Positions 7,921-17,319 of a DNA stretch of 64,000 bases are shown piece after piece. The notes under the pieces were generated by a model. That model had not been told where the DNA came from. It worked only from the letters and a program-made list of their open reading frames with translations, and did no database searches. Position 1 is the stretch's first letter. Each line of letters begins with the position of its first letter. Source of the stretch: Streptomyces sp. PT12 (GTDB lineage: Bacteria > Actinomycetota > Actinomycetes > Streptomycetales > Streptomycetaceae); assembly GCF_003311645.1 (NCBI RefSeq), contig NZ_QEST01000023.1, positions 62,001 through 126,000 of the forward strand, in the 5' to 3' direction. The position numbers were made by a program, and so were the translations under genes.

Positions 7921-8934
7921 TTGAACGCCAAGACCCGCATCGGCGGCATCGTAGCCGCCGGTCTGCTCGGTGCCTCGCTCGCGGCACCCCCCGCGCTCGC
8001 GGAAGGCCCCGTTGTTCCCGCTGCCACCGGATTGACCGTGCAGGATGGGCGGTTGGTGGAGTCGACGGGGAGTGATCTGGTGCTGCGTGGGGTGAATCTT
8101 CCGCATGCGTGGTTTCCGGGGGAGACGTCGGAGTCGTTGGCGGCGATCAAGGCGGAGGGGGCGAACTCCGTGCGGGTGGTGCTCTCCAGTGGTGATCAGT
8201 GGGAGGAGACGTCGGCGGCGGAGTTGTCGGGGATCGTGGAGGAGTGCAAGGCGAACCGTTTGATCTGTGTGCTTGAGGTGCATGACACGACGGGGTATCC
8301 GGAGGCGTCCGCGGCGGTGTCGCTTGAGCGTGCGGCGGAGTACTGGCTGAGCGTGCGGAGCGCGGTGGTGGGCCAGGAGGACTACGTCGTGGTGAACATC
8401 GGCAACGAGCCGTATGGGAACACGGGTTACGAGGAGTGGACGCGGGCGACGATCGATGCGGTGGGGACGTTGCGGGGTGCGGGTTTTGAGCACACGTTGC
8501 TGGTGGACGCGCCGAACTGGGGTCAGGACTGGTCGTTCACGATGCGGGACACGGCGCGGGAGGTGTATGACGCGGATCCGACGGGGAATCTGGTGTTCTC
8601 GATTCACATGTATGGGGTGTTCACCGGGGAGTCCGTGGTGCGTTCGTATCTGACGGGCTTTGTCGGTGCCGGACTGCCGATTGTGGTGGGGGAGTTCGGG
8701 CACGATCATTCCGACGGGAATCCGGATGAGGACGCGATCATGTCGGTGACGCGGGAGTTGGGGCTTGGTTACCTTGGCTGGTCCTGGAGCGGGAACAGCG
8801 GTGGTGTGGAGTACCTTGACATGGTCAACGGCTTTGATCCCGCCTCGTTGACGCCCTGGGGCGAGCGGTTCCTCAACGGGCCCGACGGCATAGGCGAAAC
8901 GTCCGAGGAAGCCACCATCTACTCGGGCGCATAG
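7921..8934 (+). CDS. Secreted GH5 endo-beta-1,4-mannanase (GH5_8-like)
   Basis: A 337-residue extracellular glycoside hydrolase. Signal peptide MNAKTRIGGIVAAGLLGASL to PALA, then a single GH5 catalytic domain. The acid/base Glu is E163 in NIGNEPYG and the nucleophile E258 in IVVGEFGH. HMYGVF and YLGWSWSGN are typical of the GH5_8 mannanases of Streptomyces. No carbohydrate-binding module follows, so it is shorter than many relatives. The TTG start is fixed by GAGGAG six bases upstream. Third codon positions use G and T far more than neighbouring genes (for example GGG, GGT, GTG, TTG), suggesting recent transfer. A CebR-like triple operator precedes it. Confidence 0.87.
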   Translation: MNAKTRIGGIVAAGLLGASLAAPPALAEGPVVPAATGLTVQDGRLVESTGSDLVLRGVNLPHAWFPGETSESLAAIKAEGANSVRVVLSSGDQWEETSAAELSGIVEECKANRLICVLEVHDTTGYPEASAAVSLERAAEYWLSVRSAVVGQEDYVVVNIGNEPYGNTGYEEWTRATIDAVGTLRGAGFEHTLLVDAPNWGQDWSFTMRDTAREVYDADPTGNLVFSIHMYGVFTGESVVRSYLTGFVGAGLPIVVGEFGHDHSDGNPDEDAIMSVTRELGLGYLGWSWSGNSGGVEYLDMVNGFDPASLTPWGERFLNGPDGIGETSEEATIYSGA

Positions 8935-8973
8935 ACCCGTTCGGCCGCTCGCGGTCGTTCGGAACACGGGTCA

Positions 8974-8998
8974 CCCGGGGCGTCGGCGTCGCCCCGGG
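8974..8998 (+). terminator. Hairpin terminator after mannanase gene
   Basis: CCCGGGGCG, a 7-base loop, and CGCCCCGGG form a perfect 9-bp stem 40 bases after the stop codon. No T-run follows, as is common in high-GC actinomycetes. Confidence 0.6.
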
Positions 8999-9069
8999 CG
9001 GCCCGTGGCTCTTTCTCCCCGGCTTCGCCCCCGGTCGCGCGCCTTCGCGTGCGCTGCGAGACTGGCCGC

Positions 9070-10821
9070 ATGGCCCGGCCGAACGACGAGGTGGGCGCGC
9101 TGCTGCGGGAGTACGCCGACCTCATCGCCATCACCGGTGGAGACGCGTTCAAGCAGCGCGCCTACGAGAAGGCGGCGCGCGCCATTCGCGGCCACCCGCG
9201 CGACATCGGGGGGCTCGACGCGGACGGGCTGCGGGACATTCCCGGGGTGGGCGCGTCCATCGCGGACAAGGTCGAGGAGTATCTGCGCACCGGGCGCGTC
9301 CAGGCGTTCGAGGCGACGCGCGCGGCCGTGCCGCCCGGCGTGCGGCGGCTGATGTCGATCCCGTCGCTCGGGCCCAAGAAGGCCATGGCGCTGTATCGCG
9401 AACGCGGCATCACGGGCGTGGACGAGCTGGTCGAGGCGATCGACGCGGGCAAGCTCGCGGGCCTCTCCGGCTTCGGCCCCAGGACGCGCGAGAACATCCT
9501 GCGCGGGGTGGCGGTGGCCAGGGAGACGGGCGGCCGGATGCTGCTCGACGCCGCGCACGACCTCGCGGAGGAGGCCGTGAACGGGCTGGTGGGCGCCGCG
9601 GGGTGTGAACGCGCCGCATGGGCAGGGGCGCTGCGCCGGATGCGTGAGACGGTCGGCTCGGTGGACGTGGTGGCCGCCGCGCGCGACCCGGGTCCGGTGC
9701 TCGAGGCGTTCACCGCGCTGCCGTTCGCGGCGAGGACGGTGGAGGCGGGCCGGGTGCGGGCGGCCGTGGCCACGGCGGGTGGGCAGCGCGTGACGGTGCG
9801 CGTGGTGGCGCCCGAGGCGTGGGGCGCGGGCCTGGCGCACGCGACCGGCGCGCGGGCGCATGTCGCCGCGCTGCGGGAGCGGGCCGCGCGCCGGGGGCTG
9901 AGGTTCGCGCCCGACGGGCTGGTGGACGCGGACGCGGGGGAGCGGGTCGCGACCGCGACGGAGGAGGACTTCTACGCCGCGCTCGGCCTCGACTGGGTGC
10001 CTCCTACGCTGCGCGAGAACCGGGGCGAGATCGACGCGGCGGCCGAGGGGGCGCTGCCCGCGCTGGTGACCGAGGACGCGCTGCGCGGCGACCTGCACAC
10101 GCACACGGACCTCACGGACGGCCTCGCGCCGCTGGCCGCGATGGTCGAGGCGGCGGCCGCGCGCGGCTACGCGTATCTGGCGGTGACCGATCACGCGCCC
10201 CGGCTGCGGATGCAGCGGATGACGGAGGAGAAGATCCTGGCGCAGCGCGAGGAGCTGCGGGCCCTTGAACGCGGCACGGGCGGGCGCGGCACGGGCGGGC
10301 GCGGCACGGGCGGGATGCGGCTGCTGCACGGCGCCGAGCTGAACATCGCCCCCGACGGCAGCGTCGACTGGCCGGACGCGTTCCTGGCGGAGTTCGACCT
10401 GTGCGTGGCGTCGATCCACTCGCACTTCGGCCTGGACAGGGCGGCCCAGACGCGCCGCCTGATCCGGGCGTGCGAGAACCCCCACGTCCATGTCATCGGT
10501 CACCCGACGACCCGCAAGATCGGCCTGCGCGGCCGGATCGACGCCGACCTCGACGCGGTCTTCGCGGCCTGCGCGCGCACGGGCACGGTGTTGGAGATCA
10601 ACGGCCACCCCAACCGCCTCGACCTCCACGACGAGCACGTCACGAGGGCCCGCCGCCACGGCGTTCGGTTCGCCCTGGACAGCGACGCGCACAGCACGCG
10701 CGAGCTGGCGAACGTCCGCTGGTCGGCGGCCACGGCCCAGCGGGCGTGGCTGCCCGCCGCCGAGGTGGTCAACACATGGCCGCTCGCCCGCCTCCGCCGC
10801 TTCCTGCGGGGGAGCGGATGA
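9070..10821 (+). CDS. polX: PolX-type DNA polymerase/PHP protein with degenerate polymerase site
   Basis: A 583-residue family-X polymerase homologue. It has helix-hairpin-helix segments (DIPGVGASIADKVEEYL, SIPSLGPKKAMALY, LSGFGPRTRENIL), a palm/nucleotidyl-transferase region, and a C-terminal PHP domain. The PHP metal ligands look complete: HTHTD at 343-347, TDHAP, GAELNI, SIHSHF, GHP and DSDAHS. In the palm, the usual G-D-x-D aspartate pair reads G-S197-V-D199, and the third aspartate position (VDLRVV in relatives) reads VT242VRVV. Two of three catalytic aspartates are therefore missing. An inserted triple GTGGR repeat interrupts the PHP region. It probably acts as a nuclease/phosphatase in base-excision repair rather than a polymerase. 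Confidence 0.88.
   Translation: MARPNDEVGALLREYADLIAITGGDAFKQRAYEKAARAIRGHPRDIGGLDADGLRDIPGVGASIADKVEEYLRTGRVQAFEATRAAVPPGVRRLMSIPSLGPKKAMALYRERGITGVDELVEAIDAGKLAGLSGFGPRTRENILRGVAVARETGGRMLLDAAHDLAEEAVNGLVGAAGCERAAWAGALRRMRETVGSVDVVAAARDPGPVLEAFTALPFAARTVEAGRVRAAVATAGGQRVTVRVVAPEAWGAGLAHATGARAHVAALRERAARRGLRFAPDGLVDADAGERVATATEEDFYAALGLDWVPPTLRENRGEIDAAAEGALPALVTEDALRGDLHTHTDLTDGLAPLAAMVEAAAARGYAYLAVTDHAPRLRMQRMTEEKILAQREELRALERGTGGRGTGGRGTGGMRLLHGAELNIAPDGSVDWPDAFLAEFDLCVASIHSHFGLDRAAQTRRLIRACENPHVHVIGHPTTRKIGLRGRIDADLDAVFAACARTGTVLEINGHPNRLDLHDEHVTRARRHGVRFALDSDAHSTRELANVRWSAATAQRAWLPAAEVVNTWPLARLRRFLRGSG
10273..10315 (+). repeat. Triple 15-bp tandem repeat inside polX
   Basis: GGCACGGGCGGGCGC is repeated at 10273, 10288 and (last bases changed) 10303, encoding GTGGR GTGGR GTGGM. 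It sits between two PHP motifs, in a surface loop, and looks like a recent in-frame slippage expansion. Confidence 0.75.
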
Positions 10822-10879
10822 AGGCGCCCCGTCGTGAGGCGCGCCGCATCCCACGTGCGTGGATCAACGCCGAGCGGCG

Positions 10880-10898
10880 AGGCGTTCTCCGAACGCCT
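10880..10898 (+). terminator. Hairpin after polX
   Basis: AGGCGTTC, loop TCC, GAACGCCT gives an 8-bp perfect stem followed by TTTAAG. It lies 60 bases after the polX stop and just before a small ORF, and is a plausible weak terminator or a regulator site. Confidence 0.45.
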
Positions 10899-10966
10899 TT
10901 AAGAGGATGGGCGGTAGCGGTTCGCCTCCGGTGAGCCGGGGCCTCGGAAAGGGAAGTGGCGCGCCG

Positions 10967-11173
10967 ATGGATCAGTCGGTCGAAGCGATGGGTGCGATCT
11001 GCGCGCGGATGGTGGACGCGTGGAACCGAGGATGCCACGGCCTACGCCTGCGGCTGCTCGCCGTCAGGTGGCGGGACGAGGGCTGGCGGGCCGTGGCGTT
11101 GCAGAACGCGCGCGTGGTCTCACTGGAACGCCAACTGGCCCTGGACGCCATCGAGTCGGCGCCCGAGGAGTAG
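10967..11173 (+). CDS. Small hypothetical protein
   Basis: A 68-residue protein (MDQSVEAMGAICARMVDAWN start, acidic end DAIESAPEE), predicted mostly helical. The ATG at 10967 is preceded by GGAAAGGGAAG about 11 bases upstream, and codon usage is G/C-ending as in real genes. It converges with the next gene, 18 bases away. I do not recognise the family. Confidence 0.5.
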   Translation: MDQSVEAMGAICARMVDAWNRGCHGLRLRLLAVRWRDEGWRAVALQNARVVSLERQLALDAIESAPEE

Positions 11174-11191
11174 GGCGGTCCCTGGGCCTCC

Positions 11192-12466
11192 TTATCTCGC
11201 CGACGGGCTTGTCCGCAGCCGGTCGATGAACCAGTCGCGGGCCAGCTCGGCGACCTGGGACAGGGCGCCGGGCTCCTCGAAGAGATGGGTGGCGCCCTGG
11301 ACCGTCGACAGGCGGGTGGGGGCCTGGAGGGTCCGCTGGGCCTCGCGGTTCATCGTCAGGACCTCGGGGTCGTTCTCGCCGACGATCAGCAGGGTCGGGG
11401 CCTGCACCTCGGGGAGGCGGTCGCCCGCGAGGTCGGGTCGGCCGCCGCGGGAGACCACCGCGCCGACCCGCGGGTCGCCGTCCGCCGCCGCCCACAGCGC
11501 CGCCGCCGCGCCCGTGCTCGCGCCGAAGTAGCCGAGCGGGAGCGAGGAGTCGAGCCAGCGGGTGGCGGCGGCGAGGCGGTCGGCGAGCAGCGGAACGTCG
11601 AACACCTTCGACCGGTCGCCCTCCTCCTCGTCGGTGAGCAGGTCGAACAGCAGCGTGCCGAGGCCCGCGGTGTTCAGTGCGTCGGCCACGAACCGGTTGC
11701 GCGGGCTGTGCCGCCCGCTGCCGCCGCCGTGCGCGAACACCACCATCGCCGACGCGCCCTCGGGCACCGTCAGCTCGCCCGCGAGCCGCACGGGCCCGGC
11801 CTGCACGGTGACCTCGCGCGAGCTGCCGCGGGCGAGGAAGGCCACCACCTGCTCGTTCGTGGTGGGGGCGAAGTCGCGGTAGAACTGGCCGACCGCCATG
11901 AAGTCCGACACGGTCTTTGGGCACACGCACGCGTCGGCGTCCCCGCCCACGCGCTCCCGCCAGTCGTCGGGCGCCACCGGCACCGCAAGGATCACCCGGC
12001 TGGCGCCGCGCGTGCGCGCCGCCCGGCACGCCGCGCGCGCCGTCGCGGCGGTGGCGATCCCGTCGTCCACGATCACCACCGTGCGGCCGCTCACCGAGAC
12101 GGGGGGCCGCCCGCCCCGGTACTGGCGGGCGCGACGGGCCAGCTCGGCGCGTTCGTTGCGCTCGACCTCGGCCAGCTGGTCGTCGCTGACACGCGCGGTG
12201 TTCATCACCTGCTGGTTGATCACGCGCGCGCCGTCCTCGGCGATGGCGCCCATGGCCAGCTCGGGCTGCATCGGCAGGCCGAGCTTTCTGACCACGCCCA
12301 CGTCGAGCGGGGCCCGCAGCGCGGAGGCGACCTCGGCGGCCACCGGCACCCCGCCCCTCGGCAGGCCGAGGACCACCACGTCCTGGCCCCGCAGATACGT
12401 CAGCTCCCGGGCGAGCCGCCGCCCCGCGTCCACGCGGTCGGCGAAGATCGTGCCGCTGCCTCCCAT
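11192..12466 (-). CDS. Phosphoribosyltransferase / alpha-beta hydrolase fusion
   Basis: A 424-residue two-domain protein. Residues ~5-215 form a type I phosphoribosyltransferase with flexible-loop region (LGLPRGGVPVAAEVA) and PRPP motif VVIVDDGIATAATA. Residues ~225-424 form a dienelactone-hydrolase-like alpha/beta hydrolase with HGGGSGRHS, the nucleophile elbow GASTGAAAA, an Asp in GENDPE and a His in GATHLFEEPG. The same fusion is known in actinobacteria, including mycobacterial dormancy-regulon relatives; substrate unknown. The ATG at 12466 is chosen over an upstream GTG/ATG because GGGAGG stands seven bases before it. Confidence 0.85.
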   Translation of the reverse strand: MGGSGTIFADRVDAGRRLARELTYLRGQDVVVLGLPRGGVPVAAEVASALRAPLDVGVVRKLGLPMQPELAMGAIAEDGARVINQQVMNTARVSDDQLAEVERNERAELARRARQYRGGRPPVSVSGRTVVIVDDGIATAATARAACRAARTRGASRVILAVPVAPDDWRERVGGDADACVCPKTVSDFMAVGQFYRDFAPTTNEQVVAFLARGSSREVTVQAGPVRLAGELTVPEGASAMVVFAHGGGSGRHSPRNRFVADALNTAGLGTLLFDLLTDEEEGDRSKVFDVPLLADRLAAATRWLDSSLPLGYFGASTGAAAALWAAADGDPRVGAVVSRGGRPDLAGDRLPEVQAPTLLIVGENDPEVLTMNREAQRTLQAPTRLSTVQGATHLFEEPGALSQVAELARDWFIDRLRTSPSAR

Positions 12467-12573
12467 GCCGCTACCTCCCTGCTCCTCGCCGTGTGCCTGC
12501 CCCTCCATCGAACCCCCTCGGCGCCGGGACCGCGCGGCGAGAGCCCTGGCGCCACGGCGCTGGCCGCGCCGGC

Positions 12574-13506
12574 CTACCGCGCCGAGACCTGGACGGCCAG
12601 GTCGTTGTCCAGCGTGTAGTAGGGGCGGATGGTCACCCGGCCCAGCTCCGTCGTGGGGTAGACAAACACCGTCTTCTTGTCCGCCACGTCGTCGAGCAGC
12701 CGCGCCACCCTCACCCGTGCGGCCTTGCCGCCCGGCTTGAGGTAGACGTCCCAGTACGCCGGGTCGGGGCCCTGCACGTCATGCGGGATGTCGGCGTAGT
12801 CGGCGCGGAAGGTGAACGCGCCCTCCCCCTCGTCGGCAAGGCGCGTCTCGACCTGGGGGCCGCCCTTGCCGCGCCGCTTGAGCAGCGCCCGCGCGCCCCG
12901 GCCGATGCGCGCGCCCAGCAGCCGCCCCGTGACGGTCAACGCCCCGTCCCGCACGGTGAGATCGCCCGCCTCGGCGTGGGTGGGCCGCCGCCACGCGCGG
13001 ATCGAGAAGTATCCGTCCTTGGTGGCGTAGGGGACGCGCGCCTCAAGCGGGAGCACCGGCTCGGGGAAGCCGCCCGAGGCGAGGATCCGCAGGTCGCGGG
13101 CCCCCGGCACCACGCGAAGCTCGCCGCCCGTGGTGCTGCCGCCCGGGGCGACCCAGACGTCCCAGCGGCCCTCGTCGAGGACGGGCCCCGTGCCGTTCAG
13201 CTCGGCGCGCCAGCGGCCCGGCTCGTCGGGGGAGGGGGCGAGGCCCACCTCGTGCGTGGGCCGGTCCGCGACGGCGACCTGCTCGGTGCCGCGCTTGGGG
13301 CGCAGCCGCAGCAGCAGCCGAGGCCGGTCGGCGCCGCGCAGCCCGCCCACCTCGAGCGTGAGGGTGCCGGTGGCGTCCACCGCGCAGTCGGCGCGCGGCA
13401 GCTTGTCCTTGGGGAGGTCCGTGGCGTTCACCGACGTGGCGTTCACCGACGCGTCGTTCACCGATGAGGGATTCACCGAAGAGGGATTCACCGAAGAGGA
13501 ATTCAC
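12574..13506 (-). CDS. Glycosyltransferase-linked beta-rich protein with N-terminal pentapeptide repeat
   Basis: A 310-residue protein encoded immediately behind the GT4 gene; the GTG start at 13506 overlaps its stop (GTGA). The first 30 residues are six repeats of a five-residue unit (VNSSS, VNPSS, VNPSS, VNDAS, VNATS, VNATD). The rest is predicted beta-rich, with sections such as GRWRAELNG, GRWDVWVAPGG and AYWDVYLKPGG that look like repeated Ig-like strands. No transferase motif is recognised. Tight coupling suggests it works with the glycosyltransferase on a wall glycopolymer or glycan; this is inference. A longer open frame running into the GT gene is a shadow and was not used. Confidence 0.75.
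   Translation of the reverse strand: MNSSSVNPSSVNPSSVNDASVNATSVNATDLPKDKLPRADCAVDATGTLTLEVGGLRGADRPRLLLRLRPKRGTEQVAVADRPTHEVGLAPSPDEPGRWRAELNGTGPVLDEGRWDVWVAPGGSTTGGELRVVPGARDLRILASGGFPEPVLPLEARVPYATKDGYFSIRAWRRPTHAEAGDLTVRDGALTVTGRLLGARIGRGARALLKRRGKGGPQVETRLADEGEGAFTFRADYADIPHDVQGPDPAYWDVYLKPGGKAARVRVARLLDDVADKKTVFVYPTTELGRVTIRPYYTLDNDLAVQVSAR
13417..13506 (-). repeat. Six tandem 15-bp units, each with an in-frame GTG
   Basis: Reading on the minus strand, GTGAATTCCTCTTCG, two GTGAATCCCTCxTCG units, and three GTGAACGxCxCG-type units follow one another with starts at 13506, 13491, 13476, 13461, 13446 and 13431. Every unit begins with GTGAA, so several potential start codons lie in one frame. 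The array covers the translational coupling site between two genes. Confidence 0.8.
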
Positions 13507-14753
13507 CGCTTGACCTTTCGTAGGGTCCGCAGGGGGGCGAAGGCGAGGGTGAGGGCCGCGTCCTTGAGGGCGTGGACGCTGGCCCTCCGGCGGAACGCGC
13601 CGGTGATCCGGCCGCGCGTGGTCTTGCTCCGCAGCAGGTCGTCGAACAGCTCCTCGGCCTGCTCGACGATCGGCCCCGGGCCGTAGCGGCGGGAGCGGGC
13701 GAGCGCCGCGGCGCCCATGCGGTGGCGCAGGGCGTCGTCGCGGATCAGGTCGAGCAGCGCGCCCGCCAGGGTCTCCTCGTCGCCGACGGGCACGAGCCTG
13801 CCGTCCACGCCGTCCTCGATGATCTCCGCGGGCCCGTAGGGGCAGTTGGTGGAGACGACGGGCAACCCGCAGCGCATCGCCTCGACGATCGTCATGCCGA
13901 ACGGCTCGAAGCTGGAGGTCACCGCCGCGATCGAGCCCTTGACCCACTCGGCCTCGATGGGGGAGTAGGCGCCCATGAGGTGGACGTGGTTGTAGAGGCC
14001 GAGCTCGTTGATCAGCGCCCGCAGCCTGTCGTGCTCGTCGCCCTTGCCGTAGATCCGCAGCCGCCAGTCGGGCCGCTCGGCCACGACGCGCGCGAACGCC
14101 CGGATCAGCAGGTCGTGCCGCTTCGAACGGACCAGGCGGCCCGCCGCGATGACGATGCGGCCCTCGCCGTCGGCCGGGGCGAGGCGCGGCTCGGGAACGC
14201 TGTTGGGCAGCGCGGTCACGCGCACGCCCGGCATCCGCATCTTGCGCCGGTAGGCGTCGGCGTCGGCCCGTGTGACCGTGGTGATCGCGTCAAGGCGCGG
14301 ATAGACGGCGCGCAACGCGTTCCGCAGGGCCGGGGGGTGGCCGTCGAGCGTCAGGTGCTCCTGGCCCACCAGCGCGGCGCGGCGCGGGCCCTGGAGGGCG
14401 AGATGAACGTTTAGCCCGGGCCGCGTGCCGATGATCACATCGGACGTGAGCCCGCTCAGGCACTCCTCGATCCGCTGGTCGGTCAGCTCGCTGTACTGGT
14501 CGTAGCGGTACTCGGAGGCGGGGAACACCTTGGCGGGGCGCTGCCGCAGCGGGTGGTCCTTCTCCACCCGCTGGTCGGTCAGGGCGCGCAGTCGCACCTT
14601 TGTGTCGAGGGTGAAGTTCGGCTCCTCCCGGTGCCGGTGCACGGAGATGATCTCCACCTCGTGCCGCTCGGCGAGCGCGCCCGCCAGGTTGAACGTGGTC
14701 TTGATGGTCCCTCCGATCCCGTAGGCATTGTGGAGGAGGAAGGAGATTCGCAT
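13503..14753 (-). CDS. GT4 family glycosyltransferase
   Basis: A 416-residue retaining glycosyltransferase with GT-B fold. The N-terminus MRISFLLHNAYGIGGTIKTT carries the acceptor-side glycine motif. The C-terminal donor domain shows AAGRLVRSKRHDLLIRAFA, HLMGAY, and the EX7E motif region SFEPFGMTIVEAMRCGLPVV. It ends in a basic tail (LRTLRKVKR), consistent with membrane association. The ATG at 14753 is chosen because the conserved start follows; a GTG ten codons upstream is possible. The next gene overlaps by four bases. Confidence 0.85.
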   Translation of the reverse strand: MRISFLLHNAYGIGGTIKTTFNLAGALAERHEVEIISVHRHREEPNFTLDTKVRLRALTDQRVEKDHPLRQRPAKVFPASEYRYDQYSELTDQRIEECLSGLTSDVIIGTRPGLNVHLALQGPRRAALVGQEHLTLDGHPPALRNALRAVYPRLDAITTVTRADADAYRRKMRMPGVRVTALPNSVPEPRLAPADGEGRIVIAAGRLVRSKRHDLLIRAFARVVAERPDWRLRIYGKGDEHDRLRALINELGLYNHVHLMGAYSPIEAEWVKGSIAAVTSSFEPFGMTIVEAMRCGLPVVSTNCPYGPAEIIEDGVDGRLVPVGDEETLAGALLDLIRDDALRHRMGAAALARSRRYGPGPIVEQAEELFDDLLRSKTTRGRITGAFRRRASVHALKDAALTLAFAPLRTLRKVKR

Positions 14754-14855
14754 GTGGACATAGACCCTTGGAGGCAAGCGCACGGTTGCCCGGCGTTCGG
14801 CTTGAGTTCACACATCCGTTCACCTGACGGATGGTCACTTGAAGGTAGCGCAGAG

Positions 14856-17228
14856 TCAGGCGCGCGCTCGCCAGGTCCAGTCGGCCACTTCGGGCAGGTC
14901 GACGCCGTGTTCGGTGATCCACAGGCCGTGCCGGTAGCGGACGTCGGCCATGTGCTGGCGGACGTGGGCGGCGCGCACCGCGAGCCCGGGCACCCGGTCG
15001 ATGACGTCCATCACGAGCCGGTAGCGGTCCATGTCGTTGCGCACGACCATGTCGAACGGCGTGGTGGTGGTGCCCTCTTCGTGGTAGCCCCGCACATGCA
15101 GGTCCGCGTGGTTGGCGCGCTTGTAGGTGAGCCGGTGGATCAGCCAGGGGTAGCCGTGGTAGGCGAAGATCACGGGCCGGTCCGTCGTGAACAGCGCGTC
15201 GTAGTCGTGCTCCGACAGCCCGTGCGGGTGGTCGTCCGACGGCAGCAGCCGCGCGATGTCCACCACGTTGACCACGCGCACGGCCAGTTCGGGCAGGTGG
15301 CGGCGGAGCAGGTCGGACGCGGCGAGCACCTCCTGGGTGGGAACGTCGCCCGCGCAGGCGAGCACCACGTCGGGCTCGCGGTTGTCCGCCTCGGAGCCCG
15401 CCCACTCCCAGATCCCGGCGCCGCGCGCGCAGTGCGCCCTGGCGTCGGGCAGGCTCAGCCAGTCGAAGCACGCCTCCTTGCCCGCCACCACGACGTTGAC
15501 GTAGTCGCGGCTGCGCAGCACGTGATCGGCGCACGCCAGCAGGGTGTTGGTGTCGGGCGGCAGGTAGACGCGGACGACCTCGGGGCTCTTGTTGAGCACA
15601 TGGTCGACGAATCCCGGGTCCTGGTGCGAGAAGCCGTTGTGGTCCTGGCGCCACACGTGCGACGTCAGCAGGTAGTTCAACGACGCGACCGGGCGCCGCC
15701 AGGGCAGCTCGCGCGACGAGTGCAGCCACTTGATGTGCTGGTTGGCCATTGAGTCGACGATGTGCACGAACGCCTCGTAGCTGGAGAACAGCCCGTGCCG
15801 CCCGGTCAGCAGATAGCCCTCGAGCCAGCCCTGGCACAGGTGCTCGGACAGGATCTCCATCACCCTGCCGTCGCGCGCCAGGTGCTCGTCCACCGGCAGC
15901 GTCTTAGCCTCCCACGCCTTGCCCGTCGCCTCGTAGACGGCCTGGAGCCGGTTGGACGCGGTCTCGTCGGGGCCGACCAGGCGGAAGTCGCGGCGTTCGC
16001 GCGTGGCCTCCATCAGCCGGGCCAGCAGCGTGCCGAGCACGGCCGTCGGCTCGTGCTGGCCCGAGCCAGGCGTGGTCACCGGCACCGCGCACGACTCGAG
16101 CGGCGGCACGGGCAGCTCGCGCAGCAGCAGGCCGCCGTTGGCGTGCGGACTGGTGCCAAGGCGCCGCTCTCCGGCCGGGCACGCGGAGCGCACGAGGCCG
16201 ACGGGCCCACCGCGCTCGTCGAACAGCTCGCGCGGCCGGTAGGAGCGCAACCAGCGCTCCAACTGGCGCAGGTGCTCCGGGTTTTCGCGCGCCGCCGCGA
16301 GCGGGATCTGATGGGCGCGCCACGTGCCCTCGACCGGAAGGCCGTCCACCTCGGCCGGGCCCGTCCAGCCCTTGGGCGTGCGCAGCACGATCGCGGGCCA
16401 GCGCGGGCGGCGCGTGGCGCCCTCGTCGCGCGCGGCGCGCTGGAACGCCGCGATCCGGTCGAGCGCGGTGTCGAACGCGGCGGCGAGCTCCCTGTGCACC
16501 GCCTCGGGGTCATCGCCCGCGACCATCAGCGGGTCATGGCCGTAGCCGCGCAGCAGCTCGGCCAGCTCGGACTCGGGCAGCCTGGCGAGCACGGTGGGGT
16601 TGGCGATCTTGTAGCCGTTGAGGTGCAGGATCGGCAGCACCGCGCCGTCGTGCACCGGGTCGAGGAACTTGTTGGCGTGCCACGAGCCCGCGAGCGGGCC
16701 CGTCTCCGCCTCGCCGTCGCCGACCACGCACGCCGCGAGCAGCCCGGGGTTGTCGCACGCCGCGCCGTACGCGTGGGCCAGCGAGTAGCCCAGCTCGCCG
16801 CCCTCGTGGATCGACCCCGGGGTCTCGGGCGCGGCGTGGCTGGGCACGCCGCCGGGGAACGAGAACTGCTTGAACAGCCGCCCCATCCCCGCCGCGTCCC
16901 GCGTCACATCGGGGTAGGTGGCCGTGTAGCTGCCGTCGAGCCACGCGTTGGCGAGCACGGCTGGCGCGCCGTGGCCCGGGCCCCAGACGCAGATCGCGTC
17001 CAGGTCACGGGCGTTGATCACCCGGTTGAGGTGCGTGTGGATCAGGTTGAGCCCGGGCGATGTGCCCCAGTGGCCGAGCAGCCGCGGCTTGATGTGCTCG
17101 GGGCGCAGCGGCTCGGTCAGCAGGGGGTTGGCGAGCAGGTAGATCTGCCCGGCGGCCAGGTAGTTGGCCGCGCGCCAGTGGGCGTCGAGGGCGGACAGCT
17201 CGTCGTGGCTCAGCTGGGTCTCCGGCAT
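14856..17228 (-). CDS. xfp: Xylulose-5-phosphate/fructose-6-phosphate phosphoketolase
   Basis: A 790-residue, full-length thiamine-diphosphate enzyme that splits xylulose 5-phosphate or fructose 6-phosphate with phosphate to acetyl phosphate and an aldose phosphate. Recognisable segments include [56 protein letters not shown] (given here in part), [33 protein letters not shown], and [18 protein letters not shown]. The ATG at 17228 has GGAAGGGG about eight bases upstream. Phosphoketolase feeds acetyl-CoA through acetyl phosphate; no acetate kinase gene is adjacent. Confidence 0.95.
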   Translation of the reverse strand: MPETQLSHDELSALDAHWRAANYLAAGQIYLLANPLLTEPLRPEHIKPRLLGHWGTSPGLNLIHTHLNRVINARDLDAICVWGPGHGAPAVLANAWLDGSYTATYPDVTRDAAGMGRLFKQFSFPGGVPSHAAPETPGSIHEGGELGYSLAHAYGAACDNPGLLAACVVGDGEAETGPLAGSWHANKFLDPVHDGAVLPILHLNGYKIANPTVLARLPESELAELLRGYGHDPLMVAGDDPEAVHRELAAAFDTALDRIAAFQRAARDEGATRRPRWPAIVLRTPKGWTGPAEVDGLPVEGTWRAHQIPLAAARENPEHLRQLERWLRSYRPRELFDERGGPVGLVRSACPAGERRLGTSPHANGGLLLRELPVPPLESCAVPVTTPGSGQHEPTAVLGTLLARLMEATRERRDFRLVGPDETASNRLQAVYEATGKAWEAKTLPVDEHLARDGRVMEILSEHLCQGWLEGYLLTGRHGLFSSYEAFVHIVDSMANQHIKWLHSSRELPWRRPVASLNYLLTSHVWRQDHNGFSHQDPGFVDHVLNKSPEVVRVYLPPDTNTLLACADHVLRSRDYVNVVVAGKEACFDWLSLPDARAHCARGAGIWEWAGSEADNREPDVVLACAGDVPTQEVLAASDLLRRHLPELAVRVVNVVDIARLLPSDDHPHGLSEHDYDALFTTDRPVIFAYHGYPWLIHRLTYKRANHADLHVRGYHEEGTTTTPFDMVVRNDMDRYRLVMDVIDRVPGLAVRAAHVRQHMADVRYRHGLWITEHGVDLPEVADWTWRARA

Positions 17229-17319
17229 CGACGTGGCCCCTTCCGTGCGGGCGTCCCTGGGTCCCGGACCGTCCCTCAAGGACCGTCGCGTGAGGACCGT
17301 CCCGTTCCCTGGCGCGTTC

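Noticed and set aside
13417-13506. Tandem 15-bp units as a possible CRISPR array
   Set aside because: Units abut with no spacers and encode a peptide repeat in frame.
12574-13947. Longer version of the beta-rich protein starting within the glycosyltransferase gene
   Set aside because: The extra N-terminus is a shadow of the glycosyltransferase in another frame. The GTGA junction at 13506 gives a natural start.
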